A stretch of DNA of 64,000 nt from Rahnella woolbedingensis (GCF_003602095.1 NZ_RAHH01000025.1:20388-84387); one strand, 5' to 3'; shown: positions 23,095-33,919, counted from the stretch's first letter. Made by a program: numbers and translations. Notes: generated by a model from the letters alone, not told the origin.

Positions 23095-24159
23095 ATGGCT
23101 ATTGATGAGAACAAGCAAAAAGCGTTAGCTGCAGCACTGGGCCAGATTGAAAAGCAATTCGGTAAAGGCTCCATCATGCGTCTGGGTGAGGATCGCTCCA
23201 TGGACGTAGAAACGATCTCTACCGGCTCTTTGTCTCTGGATATCGCGTTAGGTGCCGGCGGTTTGCCAATGGGCCGTATCGTTGAAATCTACGGACCAGA
23301 ATCTTCCGGTAAAACCACGCTGACCCTGCAGGTTATTGCTGCTGCACAGCGCGAAGGCAAAACCTGTGCGTTCATCGATGCTGAACACGCACTTGACCCG
23401 ATCTACGCTAAAAAACTGGGCGTGGATATCGACAACCTGCTGTGTTCTCAGCCAGATACCGGCGAACAGGCTCTGGAAATCTGTGACGCGCTGACCCGTT
23501 CAGGTGCGGTTGACGTGATCATCGTTGACTCCGTGGCTGCACTGACGCCGAAAGCTGAAATTGAAGGCGAAATTGGTGACTCTCACATGGGCCTCGCGGC
23601 ACGTATGATGAGCCAGGCGATGCGTAAGCTGGCCGGTAACCTGAAAAACGCCAACACTCTGCTTATCTTCATCAACCAGATCCGTATGAAAATTGGTGTG
23701 ATGTTCGGTAACCCGGAAACCACCACCGGTGGTAACGCACTGAAATTCTATGCTTCTGTGCGTCTGGATATCCGTCGTATCGGCGCTATCAAAGAAGGTG
23801 ATGTGGTGGTCGGTAGCGAAACGCGCGTGAAAGTGGTGAAAAACAAAATTGCTGCACCATTCAAACAAGCTGAATTCCAGATCATGTACGGCGAAGGTAT
23901 CAACATCAACGGTGAACTGATCGACCTGGGCGTTAAGCACAAACTGGTCGAGAAAGCCGGCGCATGGTACAGCTACAACGGTGAGAAGATTGGTCAGGGT
24001 AAAGCGAATTCCTGCAACTTCCTGAAAGAAAACCCGAAAATAGCTGCTGAACTGGACAAAAAACTGCGTGACATGCTGCTGAGCGGCACCGGTGAACTGA
24101 GTGTTGCGACCACAGCGGAAGACGCTGACGACAACATGGAAACCAGCGAAGAGTTTTAA
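23095..24159 (+). CDS. recA: Recombinase RecA
   Basis: RecA forms filaments on single-stranded DNA for recombination and stimulates LexA self-cleavage. Walker [11 protein letters not shown] is near residue 66, and the family motif [37 protein letters not shown] is intact. The C-terminus is acidic ([13 protein letters not shown]). Length is 354 residues. ATG 23095 follows GAGGAG. The LexA box upstream shows SOS control. It is relevant to the tailocin locus at 38.6-53.6 kb, which has its own LexA box. Confidence 0.98.
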   Translation: MAIDENKQKALAAALGQIEKQFGKGSIMRLGEDRSMDVETISTGSLSLDIALGAGGLPMGRIVEIYGPESSGKTTLTLQVIAAAQREGKTCAFIDAEHALDPIYAKKLGVDIDNLLCSQPDTGEQALEICDALTRSGAVDVIIVDSVAALTPKAEIEGEIGDSHMGLAARMMSQAMRKLAGNLKNANTLLIFINQIRMKIGVMFGNPETTTGGNALKFYASVRLDIRRIGAIKEGDVVVGSETRVKVVKNKIAAPFKQAEFQIMYGEGININGELIDLGVKHKLVEKAGAWYSYNGEKIGQGKANSCNFLKENPKIAAELDKKLRDMLLSGTGELSVATTAEDADDNMETSEEF

Positions 24160-24226
24160 TTTCGCGGTTGTCTGACAAAGACATTTGAAGGGCAGGGGAC
24201 ATCGTCCGTTACTTTCAATAGTCACT

Positions 24227-24259
24227 AAAATGCCAGTCTGGTTTCCAGACTGGCATTTT
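24227..24259 (+). terminator. Terminator between recA and recX
   Basis: Fifteen-base perfect stem AAAATGCCAGTCTGG / CCAGACTGGCATTTT with a TTT loop. In E. coli recX is expressed by read-through of a similar structure. Confidence 0.88.
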
Positions 24260-24279
24260 GCATATAAGGGGGAAACCTT

Positions 24280-24969
24280 ATGTCCGATGAAAAAGCGCCA
24301 AACGAAAAAGTCATCGATCTGAAAAAACTGCTGGAAGAGGTAGCGCAGAATAGTGAGTCCACGCTGTTTGAACCTCAGAAGAAAGACGGTGACGCAGCGA
24401 AAATCAATATGCTGATTAACCGTGCAATGCGTCTGCTTGCTCAGCGCGACCATGGCGAAACAGAATTGCGCCGTAAGTTACTCATTCCTCCGATGCCTTT
24501 TGTTAAACCTCAGAATAAAAAAAGCAGTTGGTCTTCGCGAAAAAAACCGGCGCAAAATGACTTCGCGGAAGAAGAGACCGTAAGAGCTAAACCCGAGCTG
24601 CGGCCGGTGCCGGAAGAAATTCCTGAAGAACATGTGCAGGCAGTGATCGACTACTGTTATCAGCACTCATGGCTTGATGATGCCAAATTTGCCAGCCGTT
24701 ATATTTCCGGTCGCAGTAATAAAGGTTACGGCGCGCAGCGCATCCGTTCGGAATTACTGCACAAAGGTGTCGATAAAGAAATCATCACTGTGGCACTGGA
24801 AAACACAGACGTGGACTGGTGTGCTCTGGCACGAGATCTGGCGGTCAGAAAATTTGGTGAAAATTTACCGACTGACTGGAAAGAAAAATCAAAAGTTTTG
24901 CGTTATTTGCTCTATCGGGGCTTCTTTCAGGAAGAAATACAGTCTATTTATCGCGATTTTGACGATTGA
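24280..24969 (+). CDS. recX: Regulatory protein RecX, with an unusually long linker
   Basis: RecX inhibits RecA filament extension. Its three-helix repeats are visible as INRAMRLLAQRDHGETELRRKLL (near residue 45), VIDYCYQHSWLDDAKFASRYISGRSNKGYGAQRIRSELLHKGVD, and VLRYLLYRGFFQEEIQSIY at the end. The protein is 229 residues against 166 in E. coli. The excess lies in an extended N-terminus and a Lys/Pro/Glu-rich linker (about residues 70-110) between repeats 1 and 2. It follows recA across the terminator. Confidence 0.9.
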   Translation: MSDEKAPNEKVIDLKKLLEEVAQNSESTLFEPQKKDGDAAKINMLINRAMRLLAQRDHGETELRRKLLIPPMPFVKPQNKKSSWSSRKKPAQNDFAEEETVRAKPELRPVPEEIPEEHVQAVIDYCYQHSWLDDAKFASRYISGRSNKGYGAQRIRSELLHKGVDKEIITVALENTDVDWCALARDLAVRKFGENLPTDWKEKSKVLRYLLYRGFFQEEIQSIYRDFDD

Positions 24970-25107
24970 CCGCATACGGTATTTTACTTCCCCGCGCAGA
25001 AATTTTATCTTATCCGCACTTTTTCGTTCGTGAGCTGTACAGATTGCTGCCATATGCAGCGTTATCCGGCTCAAGAGCCGTTCTTCCAGCATGATTCCGG
25101 GATATTT

Positions 25108-27735
25108 ATGAGCAAGAGCACCGCTGAGATCCGTCAAGCGTTTCTCGATTTCTTCCATAGTAAGGGACACAACGTTGTTTCAAGCAGTTCGCTTGTCCCG
25201 ACAAACGATCCGACACTGTTGTTTACCAATGCCGGGATGAACCAATTTAAAGATGTTTTCCTGGGTCTGGATAACCGCGATTACAACCGCGCAACCACAT
25301 CCCAGCGTTGCGTCCGCGCAGGCGGTAAACACAATGACCTCGAAAACGTCGGTTATACCGCACGTCACCATACCTTCTTCGAAATGCTGGGTAACTTCAG
25401 CTTCGGCGATTACTTCAAGCACGATGCCATCAACTACGCCTGGGAATTACTGACCGGCGAAAACTGGTTCAATCTGCCGAAAGAAAAGCTTTGGGTCACC
25501 GTCTATGAGACCGATGACGAAGCGTTTGAAATCTGGGAAAAAGAAGTCGGCGTTCCAAAAGAACGTATTATCCGCATTGGCGATAACAAAGGCGGCGCAT
25601 TCGCTTCTGACAACTTCTGGCAGATGGGCGATACCGGTCCTTGCGGTCCTTGTACCGAGATTTTCTACGATCATGGCGATCACATCTGGGGCGGCCCTCC
25701 GGGCTCTGCTGAAGAAGATGGCGACCGTTACATCGAAATCTGGAACCTGGTGTTCATGCAGTTCAACCGTCAGGCTGACGGCACCATGCTGCCATTGCCA
25801 AAACCATCCGTAGATACCGGGATGGGGCTTGAGCGTATCACTGCGGTTATGCAGCATGTGAACTCCAACTACGACATCGATTTGTTCCAGAAACTGATCG
25901 CTGCGGTGGCGGAAGTCACCGGCGCGACCGATCTGTCCAACAAATCCCTGCGCGTTATCGCCGACCATATCCGTTCCTGCGCATTCCTGATTGCAGACGG
26001 CGTGATCCCATCGAATGAAAACCGTGGCTATGTGCTGCGCCGTATCATTCGTCGTGCGATCCGCCACGGCAACATGCTGGGCGCGAAAGACACGTTCTTC
26101 TACAAACTGGTTGCTCCGCTGATTGAAGTGATGGGCCCGGCGGCGAAAGAACTGAAAGAACAGCAGGAGATGGTTGAGCAACTGCTGAAAACCGAAGAAG
26201 AGCAGTTTGCCCGCACCCTGGAGCGCGGTCTGGCGTTGCTGGATGAAGAGTTGTCCGCTCTGAAAGGCGACACTCTGGACGGCGAAATTGCTTTCCGTTT
26301 GTACGACACCTTTGGTTTCCCGCTGGATTTGACCGCTGACGTTTGCCGTGAGCGCAATCTGAAAGTAGACGAACTCGGTTTTGAGAAAGCGATGGAAGTT
26401 CAGCGTCGCCGCGCACGTGAGTCCAGCGGTTTCAGCGCAGACTACAACAGCATGGTTCGTGTTGACGGCGTGACTCACTTCTCCGGTTACGAACATCTGC
26501 AACGCCATTCCAAAGTCGTGGCGCTGTTTGTTGATGGTCATCCAGTGAAGGATATCAAGCCTGGCGTTAACGCCATTGTGGTGCTGGATGACACGCCGTT
26601 TTATGGCGAATCCGGTGGTCAGGTGGGCGATAAAGGCATCCTGAAAACCGCATCAGGCGTATTCTCAGTGTCTGATACCCAGAAATACGGTAAAGCGATT
26701 GGCCATCAGGGTTCCCTGAATGCGGGTGAGCTGAGCATCGGCGACAGCGTTGAAGCTGAAGTGGATGTGGCGCGCCGTGACCGCATCCGTCTGAACCACT
26801 CCGCGACTCACTTGCTGCATGCTGCGCTGCGTCAGGTGCTGGGCAAACACGTGGCTCAGAAAGGTTCTCTGGTTAATGACAACTATCTGCGTTTCGACTT
26901 CTCTCATTTTGAAGCGATGAAACCAGAAGAGATTCGACAGGTCGAAGATCTGGTGAATGCTCAGATCCGTCGTAACCTGCCAATCCAGACCACCATCATG
27001 GATCTGGAAGAGGCCAAAGAAAAAGGCGCGATGGCGCTGTTTGGTGAGAAATACGAAGACAGCGTTCGTGTTCTGACCATGGGTGATTTCTCCACCGAAC
27101 TGTGTGGCGGTACTCACGCCAGCCGTACCGGCGATATCGGCCTGTTCCGTATTCAGAGTGAATCCGGTACTGCAGCAGGTGTTCGTCGTATTGAAGGGAT
27201 CACCGGTGAGAACGCGATTAATACCCTGCATCAGCAAAGTGATTTGCTGCAGGATGTTGCGCACCTGGTGAAAGGCGATGTGAACAGCATCACCGATAAA
27301 ATCCGTTCACTGATTGAGCGTTCACGTGTGCTGGAAAAAGAGCTTCAGCAAGTGAAAGGTCAGCAAGCTGCGCAGGAAAGTGCTTCACTGTCCAGCCAGA
27401 CGAAAGAAGTGAAGGGCGTTAAGCTGCTGGTTCGTCAGCTTGATAACGTAGAGCCTAAAATTCTGCGTACGATGGTTGATGACCTGAAAAATCAGCTGGG
27501 CTCTGTGATTATTGTTCTGGCAACCATCGCTGATGATAAAGTCAGTCTGATTGCTGGTGTCACGAAAGATTTGACTGATCGCGTTAAAGCCGGTGAGCTG
27601 ATTGCTTGTGTAGCGCAGCAGGTCGGTGGCAAGGGCGGTGGTCGTCCTGATATGGCACAGGCAGGCGGCAGCGACGTGCAGGCACTGCCTGCTGCTCTGG
27701 CGACGGTTGAAGCCTGGGTTGAAGCTAAGCTTTAA
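25108..27735 (+). CDS. alaS: Alanine-tRNA ligase
   Basis: AlaS charges tRNA-Ala and edits mischarged Ser and Gly. It has an N-terminal class II catalytic core with [38 protein letters not shown], the editing-site HxxxH in [10 protein letters not shown], the zinc-ligand motif [13 protein letters not shown], and a C-Ala domain ending in [15 protein letters not shown]. Length is 875 residues (876 in E. coli). ATG 25108 matches the family N-terminus [16 protein letters not shown]; an upstream in-frame ATG would add 26 unrelated residues. Confidence 0.97.
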   Translation: MSKSTAEIRQAFLDFFHSKGHNVVSSSSLVPTNDPTLLFTNAGMNQFKDVFLGLDNRDYNRATTSQRCVRAGGKHNDLENVGYTARHHTFFEMLGNFSFGDYFKHDAINYAWELLTGENWFNLPKEKLWVTVYETDDEAFEIWEKEVGVPKERIIRIGDNKGGAFASDNFWQMGDTGPCGPCTEIFYDHGDHIWGGPPGSAEEDGDRYIEIWNLVFMQFNRQADGTMLPLPKPSVDTGMGLERITAVMQHVNSNYDIDLFQKLIAAVAEVTGATDLSNKSLRVIADHIRSCAFLIADGVIPSNENRGYVLRRIIRRAIRHGNMLGAKDTFFYKLVAPLIEVMGPAAKELKEQQEMVEQLLKTEEEQFARTLERGLALLDEELSALKGDTLDGEIAFRLYDTFGFPLDLTADVCRERNLKVDELGFEKAMEVQRRRARESSGFSADYNSMVRVDGVTHFSGYEHLQRHSKVVALFVDGHPVKDIKPGVNAIVVLDDTPFYGESGGQVGDKGILKTASGVFSVSDTQKYGKAIGHQGSLNAGELSIGDSVEAEVDVARRDRIRLNHSATHLLHAALRQVLGKHVAQKGSLVNDNYLRFDFSHFEAMKPEEIRQVEDLVNAQIRRNLPIQTTIMDLEEAKEKGAMALFGEKYEDSVRVLTMGDFSTELCGGTHASRTGDIGLFRIQSESGTAAGVRRIEGITGENAINTLHQQSDLLQDVAHLVKGDVNSITDKIRSLIERSRVLEKELQQVKGQQAAQESASLSSQTKEVKGVKLLVRQLDNVEPKILRTMVDDLKNQLGSVIIVLATIADDKVSLIAGVTKDLTDRVKAGELIACVAQQVGGKGGGRPDMAQAGGSDVQALPAALATVEAWVEAKL

Positions 27736-27755
27736 TAAGAAATAAATAGCTAACC

Positions 27756-27796
27756 CTGAAAACGCCATAATCTATTGTGCTGTATGGCGTTTTCAG
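27756..27796 (+). terminator. Terminator after alaS
   Basis: Fourteen-base perfect stem CTGAAAACGCCATA / TATGGCGTTTTCAG with a 13-base loop. Confidence 0.7.
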
Positions 27797-27991
27797 TCTT
27801 AATGGCGGTGTGAGCTTTGCGATTAAAGTCGCGACAATGATGATATCGGCTAAACTTAAAGTACTCATGGCTGAAGTTGCAGGCTGCTTACATTTTATGT
27901 AGGGGTCATGGCTTACGTTTTACCCGCTTATGATCGATAATGGCCGGGAAACTGAGAGACCCGACTCTTTTAATTATTCAAGGAGCAAAGA

Positions 27992-28177
27992 ATGCTTATT
28001 CTAACTCGCCGAGTTGGTGAAACCCTCATGATTGGCGATGAGGTTACTGTTACCGTTTTAGGTGTTAAAGGTAATCAGGTGCGCATCGGTGTGAATGCGC
28101 CGAAAGAGGTCTCTGTTCACCGTGAAGAGATTTATCAGCGTATTCAGGCTGAGAAGTCTCAACAGACGAGTTACTGA
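27992..28177 (+). CDS. csrA: Carbon storage regulator CsrA
   Basis: CsrA is a dimeric RNA-binding protein that blocks or stabilises mRNAs at GGA motifs. The 61-residue sequence starts [22 protein letters not shown] and has [19 protein letters not shown] with the RNA-contact Arg44 region, almost identical to enterobacterial CsrA. AAGGAG precedes the start. Confidence 0.98.
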   Translation: MLILTRRVGETLMIGDEVTVTVLGVKGNQVRIGVNAPKEVSVHREEIYQRIQAEKSQQTSY

Positions 28178-28502
28178 TTTACGAAGCGTCTCGCTAATGG
28201 CGAGGCGCTGATCCCCTTTTCTGCGCGTTATCGATTTTCCCTCCCTTATTTTCCTGTGTTTTTCGTTTTTTATTGACTCCTGCTGAACGTATCCGATTTG
28301 CCATTTATCAAATATGAAGACGTTTTTTGTGTATCTGGCCTCTGTTTTTGTGTTCAAACTGCTCAGGTTGCGCGTGAAATGTCCAAACGGGTGATTGTTA
28401 GGAAAAAAGGGTTTGACTTATAAGGGCCAGAAAGTAATATGTGCGCCACGCAGTGCCGATGAGCTTAAACAAAGTTAGTCAGCACACTCGCAAGAGGCGT
28501 AT
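28178..28502 (+). promoter_or_regulatory. csrA-serV intergenic region
   Basis: A 325-base gap. It holds a terminator-like hairpin after csrA (10-base stem at 28185-28194 / 28200-28209, one G-U pair, then CCCCTTTT). Further right is a sigma70-type promoter for the tRNA cluster, TTGACT at 28413-28418 and TAATAT at 28435-28440 with a 16-base spacer. I see nothing else in it. Confidence 0.65.
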
Positions 28503-28595
28503 GGTGAGGTGGCCGAGAGGCTGAAGGCGCTCCCCTGCTAAGGGAGTATGCGGTCAAAAGCTGCATCCGGGGTTCGAATCCCCGCCTCACCGCCA
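28503..28595 (+). tRNA. serV: tRNA-Ser(GCT)
   Basis: A 93-base class II tRNA with acceptor stem GGTGAGG / CCTCACC, anticodon GCT in CCCCTGCTAAGGG, a long variable arm, the TTCGAATC T-loop and an encoded CCA end. Position after csrA and before arginine tRNAs is as in E. coli serV-argVYZQ. Confidence 0.96.
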
Positions 28596-28603
28596 TTTAA
28601 AAT

Positions 28604-28680
28604 GCACCCATAGCTCAGCTGGATAGAGTACTCGGCTACGAACCGAGCGGTCGGAAGTTCGAATCTTCCTGGGTGCACCA
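28604..28680 (+). tRNA. argV: tRNA-Arg(ACG), copy 1
   Basis: A 77-base tRNA with acceptor GCACCCA / TGGGTGC, D-arm AGCTCAGCTGGATAGAGT, anticodon ACG (CTCGGCTACGAACCGAG), T-arm GGAAGTTCGAATCTTCC and encoded CCA. Confidence 0.97.
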
Positions 28681-28790
28681 TACTTTCCTGAACGTATGTT
28701 GATTTGCAATCAAATGAGCGTGACGGGCAAAGGCGAAAGCTGATGTAGTACGGAAAAATGGTCAGGTAAATCTGCAGTAAGAATCAAAAT

Positions 28791-28867
28791 GCACCCATAG
28801 CTCAGCTGGATAGAGTACTCGGCTACGAACCGAGCGGTCGGAAGTTCGAATCTTCCTGGGTGCACCA
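28791..28867 (+). tRNA. tRNA-Arg(ACG), copy 2
   Basis: Identical over all 77 bases to the copy at 28604-28680. It belongs to the argVYZQ-type tandem. Confidence 0.97.
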
Positions 28868-28980
28868 TATTCCAAACATGTTGCAGCGACGACTTTCATA
28901 TAGCGTCCTCCGGCATGAAGGTAGCACGAGGGAAGATAACGTTGCTTTAGCAACGGCTCGCAGGGCGAGGCCCGCCGAGT

Positions 28981-29015
28981 AATCTTCCTGGGTGCACCAT
29001 ATTCCAAACATGTTG
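28981..29015 (+). pseudogene. 3' end remnant of a third arginine tRNA
   Basis: This 35-base stretch repeats bases 28849-28883 exactly: the 3' half of the T-arm, the acceptor 3' strand, CCA and 16 bases of downstream spacer. The rest of the tRNA is missing and is replaced by about 95 bases of unrelated sequence. It is best explained as the scar of a lost tandem tRNA-Arg copy. Confidence 0.8.
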
Positions 29016-29042
29016 AAGTGTTTTTTATTTCAGCATTAGAGA

Positions 29043-29064
29043 AACCCGCTTCGGCGGGTTTTTT
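29043..29064 (+). terminator. Terminator of the tRNA cluster
   Basis: Stem AACCCGC / GCGGGTT with a TTCG tetraloop, then a T run. Confidence 0.92.
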
Positions 29065-29221
29065 GCTTTCTGCGTTTGACCTCTGTATTTCACCTCTTCC
29101 TTTTCATTTCTCTGATCTTTCCTACGTGTTCGGATGTGCTGTAGGTGTGGACAAAATGCGACTTTCGAAAGACTTTGCGATAAAGTAGTTTTCCTGTTTT
29201 TTCGTGATCATGGAGCTTTCG

Positions 29222-29788
29222 ATGTACGATCGATACCAAGGACTAATATTTGATATGGATGGCACCATATTAGATACCGAACCGACGCACCGTAAGGCAT
29301 GGCATCAGGTATTGACCAAATACAGCATGCAGTTTGATGTCGAATCCATGGTTGCTCTGAATGGTTCTCCGACCTGGCACATCGCTAAGTTTGTGATCGA
29401 CAGTAATAATGTCGAGATGGATCCCCATCTTCTGGCGGCTGAGAAGACGGCAGCGGTTCAGGAAATGTTGCTCGATACTGTCCGTCCGTTGCCGTTGATA
29501 GATGTCGTGAAGGCCTATCATGGCCGCCGGCCAATGGCAGTGGGCACGGGCAGTGAGCACTGGATGGCGGATGCCCTGTTGCGCCATTTGGGCCTGCGTG
29601 ATTGCTTTGATGCGATCGTGGGTGCCAATGACGTACAGAACCACAAACCTGCCCCGGACACATTTTTGCGTTGCGCTGAGTTAATCGGCGTACCTCCCGA
29701 AAAATGCGTTGTGTTTGAAGATGCGGATTTCGGTATCGAGGCGGCGAAACGCGCCAATATGGCATTTGTGGACGTGCGTACGCTGTGA
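29222..29788 (+). CDS. yqaB: HAD-family fructose-1-phosphate/6-phosphogluconate phosphatase
   Basis: YqaB is a cytosolic HAD phosphatase acting on small sugar phosphates. The 188 residues match E. coli. Motif I is FDMDGTILDTEP, motif II the GTGSEHW region, motif III the Lys in NDVQNHKPAPDTFL, and motif IV VFEDADFGIEAA. ATG 29222 was chosen over 29204 on homology. It overlaps yqaA by four bases (GTGA). Confidence 0.92.
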   Translation: MYDRYQGLIFDMDGTILDTEPTHRKAWHQVLTKYSMQFDVESMVALNGSPTWHIAKFVIDSNNVEMDPHLLAAEKTAAVQEMLLDTVRPLPLIDVVKAYHGRRPMAVGTGSEHWMADALLRHLGLRDCFDAIVGANDVQNHKPAPDTFLRCAELIGVPPEKCVVFEDADFGIEAAKRANMAFVDVRTL

Positions 29789-30213
29789 GCAGCGCCGTGG
29801 CGCTGGCTTCCTTATTCGGCAGCAGCTTTCTAAGCGCCACACTTTTGCCTGGAAATTCAGAAGTTTTATTAGTGGCTTTATTGTCAGCTGGCAGCGCAAT
29901 GCCAGCGGCACTGGTTTTGTCTGCAACTGTTGGCAATACCTTAGGTGGCATAACCAATGTCATCATCGGACGCTTTCTGCCACAGCTTAAACCTCAGCGT
30001 GGACTCCACGTTGCACAGGGTTGGTTGAAGCGCTTTGGACCGGCAGCTTTATTGCTGAGCTGGTTACCGGTGATAGGTGATGTGTTGTGCGTGTTAGCAG
30101 GTTGGCTGCGAATGCCGTGGGGGCCTGTGGTCTTTTTCATGTGTATTGGAAAAGCAGTGCGTTACATCCTTTTGACTTTTGTAACGCTGGAGGGGCTCTC
30201 ATGGTTCAGTTAG
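29785..30213 (+). CDS. yqaA: YqaA family inner-membrane protein (SNARE-associated/DedA-like)
   Basis: A 142-residue membrane protein with several hydrophobic helices and the motif [17 protein letters not shown]. It starts with GTG overlapping the yqaB stop, so the two are translationally coupled. DedA-type proteins are linked to lipid scrambling and envelope integrity; the exact role of YqaA is not established. Confidence 0.88.
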   Translation: MSSAVALASLFGSSFLSATLLPGNSEVLLVALLSAGSAMPAALVLSATVGNTLGGITNVIIGRFLPQLKPQRGLHVAQGWLKRFGPAALLLSWLPVIGDVLCVLAGWLRMPWGPVVFFMCIGKAVRYILLTFVTLEGLSWFS

Positions 30214-30298
30214 ATTGGTATCAGCTATCAATTATGGTCACATCTATGCAGACTCAGTATGCTTGCAAATTAATGGTTTCACCGAGCGGGAGGTCAAT

Positions 30299-31870
30299 TT
30301 GATCCCGGATGTATCTCAGGCGCTTTCCTGGCTGGAAGCCCACCCTCAGGCATTAAAAGGCATTCGTCGCGGTATTGAGCGCGAAACGCTGCGGGTTAAT
30401 CCCGATGGCTCATTAGCGACAACCGGCCATCCGGAATCTTTAGGTGCGGCACTGACGCATCGCTGGATAACCACCGATTTTGCTGAAGCTTTATTAGAAT
30501 TCATTACGCCCGTCGATGACAATATTGAGCATCTGATGGCGTTCCTGCGTGACATCCATCGTCACGTGGCCCGTGAGCTCGGTGACGAGCGTATGTGGCC
30601 ATTCAGCATGCCGTGCTTTATCGAATCCGGACAGGATATCGAGCTGGCACAATACGGTTCCTCTAACGCCGGGCGCTTTAAAACGCTTTATCGTGAAGGT
30701 CTCAAAAACCGTTATGGCGCACTGATGCAGGTCATTTCCGGCATCCATTACAATTTCTCGTTGCCGCTGACGTTCTGGCAGGAAAAGCTGGGCGTGACCG
30801 ATATTGAAAGCGGCAAAGAGGCGATTTCTGCGGGGTATTTCAAACTCATCCGCAACTATTACCGTTTTGGCTGGGTGATCCCTTATCTGTTCGGGGCCTC
30901 GCCTGCCATCTGTTCTTCATTCCTCAAAGGGCGTGAAACAGATTTGCCGTTTGAATATACCGAAGCGGGATTGTGCTATCTGCCGTATGCAACCTCGCTG
31001 CGTCTGAGTGATTTGGGTTACACCAATAAGTCACAAAGCAATCTGGGCATTACCTTTAACGACCTGAGTACGTACGTTCAGGGCGTTAAAAAGGCCATTC
31101 GCACACCCTCTGCTGAATATGCGGAAATGGGGGTGCAGAAGGACGGAAAATATCTGCAACTGAACACCAATGTGTTACAGATTGAGAACGAACTTTATGC
31201 GCCAATTCGTCCTAAGCGCGTCACCAAATCCGGTGAAACTCCTTCTGATGCGCTGATGCGCAGCGGGATTGAATACATTGAGGTTCGTTCGCTGGACGTC
31301 AATCCGTTCTCGCCGGTGGGCATTGATGCCACTCAGGCGCGTTTCCTGGATCTGTTTTTGGTATGGTGTGCTTTAGCCGATGCCCCGGAAATGAACAGTG
31401 ATGAGCTGCTTTGCACGCGTCAAAACTGGAATCGGGTGATCCTTGAAGGGCGCAAACCGGGCCAGACTATTGGTATCGGATGTCACGATGAACGTCAGCC
31501 GTTAGCCAAAGTGGGCAATGCGTTGTTTGCTGATTTGAACCGTGTGGCTCAGGTCATGGATAACCAAAACGGCGATACCCTTTATCAGGATGTCTGCAAG
31601 GAACTGGTTGCGGCGTTTGATGACCCTGAACTGACTTACTCGGCGCGTATCCTGAAAGATCTGGAACAGCAGGGCGTCGGTAATCTCGGGCTGGAACTGG
31701 CGGAGAAGTATCGTCAGATGCTGGTCAGTGAGCCACTGGAAGTTCTGGATGCCAGCGCATTAATGGCTGAGCAGGACGGCTCCTGGCAGCGTCAGCGCGC
31801 ACTGGAAGCGGCGGATAAGCTAAGCTTTGAAGAATACCTGGCTGCGAATGCAGGCAGTAGCGTTGAATAG
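30299..31870 (+). CDS. gshA: Glutamate-cysteine ligase
   Basis: GshA makes gamma-glutamylcysteine, the first step of glutathione synthesis. With the TTG start at 30299 the protein is 523 residues (518 in E. coli) and begins with [21 protein letters not shown], as in homologues. GGGAGG lies six bases before this TTG. Upstream ATGs would add unrelated residues. A TTG start is also known for E. coli gshA. Motifs include [30 protein letters not shown] and [14 protein letters not shown]. Confidence 0.94.
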   Translation: MIPDVSQALSWLEAHPQALKGIRRGIERETLRVNPDGSLATTGHPESLGAALTHRWITTDFAEALLEFITPVDDNIEHLMAFLRDIHRHVARELGDERMWPFSMPCFIESGQDIELAQYGSSNAGRFKTLYREGLKNRYGALMQVISGIHYNFSLPLTFWQEKLGVTDIESGKEAISAGYFKLIRNYYRFGWVIPYLFGASPAICSSFLKGRETDLPFEYTEAGLCYLPYATSLRLSDLGYTNKSQSNLGITFNDLSTYVQGVKKAIRTPSAEYAEMGVQKDGKYLQLNTNVLQIENELYAPIRPKRVTKSGETPSDALMRSGIEYIEVRSLDVNPFSPVGIDATQARFLDLFLVWCALADAPEMNSDELLCTRQNWNRVILEGRKPGQTIGIGCHDERQPLAKVGNALFADLNRVAQVMDNQNGDTLYQDVCKELVAAFDDPELTYSARILKDLEQQGVGNLGLELAEKYRQMLVSEPLEVLDASALMAEQDGSWQRQRALEAADKLSFEEYLAANAGSSVE

Positions 31871-31897
31871 AAAGTAGCGTTGAGTAGAAAAGAAAAA

Positions 31898-31916
31898 GGC
31901 CACAATCAATGTGGCC
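31898..31916 (+). terminator. Hairpin after gshA
   Basis: Stem GGCCACA / TGTGGCC with a five-base loop. The following bases are A-rich, not T-rich, so it may be an RNA-stabilising hairpin rather than a terminator. Confidence 0.4.
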
Positions 31917-32044
31917 AAATAAACATCTCTGTTTACAGGGATGATGATAACAAATGCGCGTCTTTCACTAATTAAGACCCGCATGCAGGGAAAAGGTTTC
32001 CTGAGTTCGTAAAAAAATTAAATTTATTTAGGAGAGGTGACGAT

Positions 32045-32560
32045 ATGCCACTGTTGGATAGCTTTACCGTAGACCATACCCGTATGGCAGCACCTGCTGT
32101 TCGCGTCGCAAAAACCATGCACACCCCACACGGGGACACCATTACTGTGTTCGATCTGCGCTTCTGCCGCCCGAACATTGAAGTGATGCCTGAGCGTGGT
32201 ATTCATACTCTTGAGCACCTGTTTGCAGGGTTCATGCGTAATCACCTGAACGGTAGCGGTGTTGAGATCATCGATATTTCTCCGATGGGTTGCCGCACAG
32301 GTTTCTATATGAGCCTGATCGGTGTGCCGGAAGAGCAACGCGTGGCGGATGCCTGGAAAGCGGCGATGGCGGATGTTCTGAAGGTAAAAGAACAGCGTCA
32401 GATCCCTGAGCTGAATGAATACCAGTGCGGTACTTTCGAGATGCATTCCCTGAAAGAAGCGCAGGAAATCGCGCAGCACATCATCGATCACGACGTTGTG
32501 GTAAACCATAACGATGAACTGGCTCTGCCAAAAGAAAAATTGTCCGAGTTGCACATCTAG
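32045..32560 (+). CDS. luxS: S-ribosylhomocysteine lyase (AI-2 synthase)
   Basis: LuxS cleaves S-ribosylhomocysteine to homocysteine and the autoinducer-2 precursor. The metal ligands His54 and His58 (HTLEH) and Cys128 (YQCGTF) and the catalytic Cys83 (MGCRTGFYM) are all present. Length of 171 residues matches E. coli. AGGAG precedes the ATG. It lies downstream of gshA as in other enterobacteria. Confidence 0.97.
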   Translation: MPLLDSFTVDHTRMAAPAVRVAKTMHTPHGDTITVFDLRFCRPNIEVMPERGIHTLEHLFAGFMRNHLNGSGVEIIDISPMGCRTGFYMSLIGVPEEQRVADAWKAAMADVLKVKEQRQIPELNEYQCGTFEMHSLKEAQEIAQHIIDHDVVVNHNDELALPKEKLSELHI

Positions 32561-32580
32561 TTTTGAAGTGTGCAGAAGAC

Positions 32581-32610
32581 AAAAAAGACGCGAACTTCGC
32601 GTCTTTTTTT
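32581..32610. terminator. Bidirectional terminator between luxS and the CorC-like gene
   Basis: A near-perfect inverted repeat, AAAGACGCGAA / TTCGCGTCTTT, flanked by A and T runs between two convergent genes. Confidence 0.9.
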
Positions 32611-32629
32611 ATGCCTGAAATTCAGAGGA

Positions 32630-33919
32630 CTAGTGCTGATTGACCGTATTTTTCAGAGGCTGTAACGGACGAACCTGCACCTGTTTGATCATGTTGTCCT
32701 GTACGTCCAGCACTTCGACTTCGTAATCTTCAATGCGTAAGCTGACCCCGATATTGGGGATTTCTTCGAGCACTTCCAGCAGCATACCGTTAATGGTGCG
32801 CGCGCCGTCTTCAGGCAGATGCCAGTTGAAAGCTTTGTTCAGCTCGCGCACGTTGGCACTGCCTTCAATCAGCACGGAACCGTCGCTTTGCGGGGTAACT
32901 TCCTCAGCAAGCGTCGGTGACATCGACGTGGTGAAATCACCAACGATCTCTTCGAGGATATCTTCTACCGTGACCAGCCCCTGAATATCACCGTATTCAT
33001 CCACCACGATGCCCACTTTCTTTTTATTCCGCTGGAATTTCACCAACTGAATGTTCAGCGGCGTACCTTCCGGGATGTAATAAATCTCATCGGCGGCGCG
33101 CAGCAGATTTTCTTTAGTGAACTCTTTCTTCTCAGTCATCAGGCGGTAGGCTTCACGCAGGCGCAGCATACCGATCGCATCGTCGAGGGAATCACGATAA
33201 AGCACGATGCGGCCATGAGGTGAGTGCGTCAGCTGGCGGATGATGGATTTCCAGTCGTCGTTGATATCAATACCGACGATTTCATTACGCGGCACCATGA
33301 TGTCGTCCACGGACACTTTTTCCAGGTCCAGCACGGAAAGCAGCATGTCCTGATTACGACGGGAGATATTCGAACGTGACTCGTTCACGATGGTTCGCAG
33401 CTCTTCTTTACTGACCGCGTCGCTGAGGCCGGTTGTGGTCTGGATGCCAAACATCCTCATCAGCAAACGCGAGAGACTGTTGAGGATCCACACCAGTGGC
33501 ATCATGATGGTTTGCAGCGGGCGCAGCAAAATGCTGCTCGGGAAAGCGATGCGTTCAGGATTCAGCGCAGCAAATGTTTTTGGCAGCACTTCGGCAAACA
33601 GCAGGACGACAAACGTCAGCACACCGGTAGCAATCGCCACACCGGCATCACCGTACAGACGAATGCCCACAATTGTTGCCAGAGCAGAAGCAAGGATGTT
33701 GACCAGGTTGTTGCCGATGAGCACGAGGCTTATCAGCTGGTCCGGGCGTTTTAACAGCTTTTCGACGCGCCGCGCCGCGCGGTTACCCTGTTTGGCCAGG
33801 TGACGTAACCGGTAACGGTTGAGTGTCATCATACCGGTTTCGGAGGCTGAAAAATAAGCCGAAACCACCACCATGATGATCAATGTGATGATCAGGGTTG
33901 TTGTCGAGACGTGCTCCAA
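32630..33919 (-). CDS. yfjD: CNNM/CorC-type transporter (YfjD family)
   Basis: A 429-residue membrane protein of the UPF0053 family. It has an N-terminal DUF21 region with transmembrane segments (TLIITLIIMVVVSAYFSASETGMM), then paired CBS domains (VDDIMVPRNEIVGIDIN and VVDEYGDIQGLVTVEDILEEIVGD) and a C-terminal CorC_HlyC domain. Family members are implicated in magnesium/cobalt export; the specific substrate is not shown here. It lies 16 bases after ypjD and probably shares its transcript. Confidence 0.9.
   Translation of the reverse strand: MEHVSTTTLIITLIIMVVVSAYFSASETGMMTLNRYRLRHLAKQGNRAARRVEKLLKRPDQLISLVLIGNNLVNILASALATIVGIRLYGDAGVAIATGVLTFVVLLFAEVLPKTFAALNPERIAFPSSILLRPLQTIMMPLVWILNSLSRLLMRMFGIQTTTGLSDAVSKEELRTIVNESRSNISRRNQDMLLSVLDLEKVSVDDIMVPRNEIVGIDINDDWKSIIRQLTHSPHGRIVLYRDSLDDAIGMLRLREAYRLMTEKKEFTKENLLRAADEIYYIPEGTPLNIQLVKFQRNKKKVGIVVDEYGDIQGLVTVEDILEEIVGDFTTSMSPTLAEEVTPQSDGSVLIEGSANVRELNKAFNWHLPEDGARTINGMLLEVLEEIPNIGVSLRIEDYEVEVLDVQDNMIKQVQVRPLQPLKNTVNQH

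Noticed and set aside
31856..31892. Imperfect tandem repeat at the end of gshA
   Set aside because: Two units of about 17 bases (GTAGCGTTGA-TAGAAA type) look like a small local duplication without evident function.
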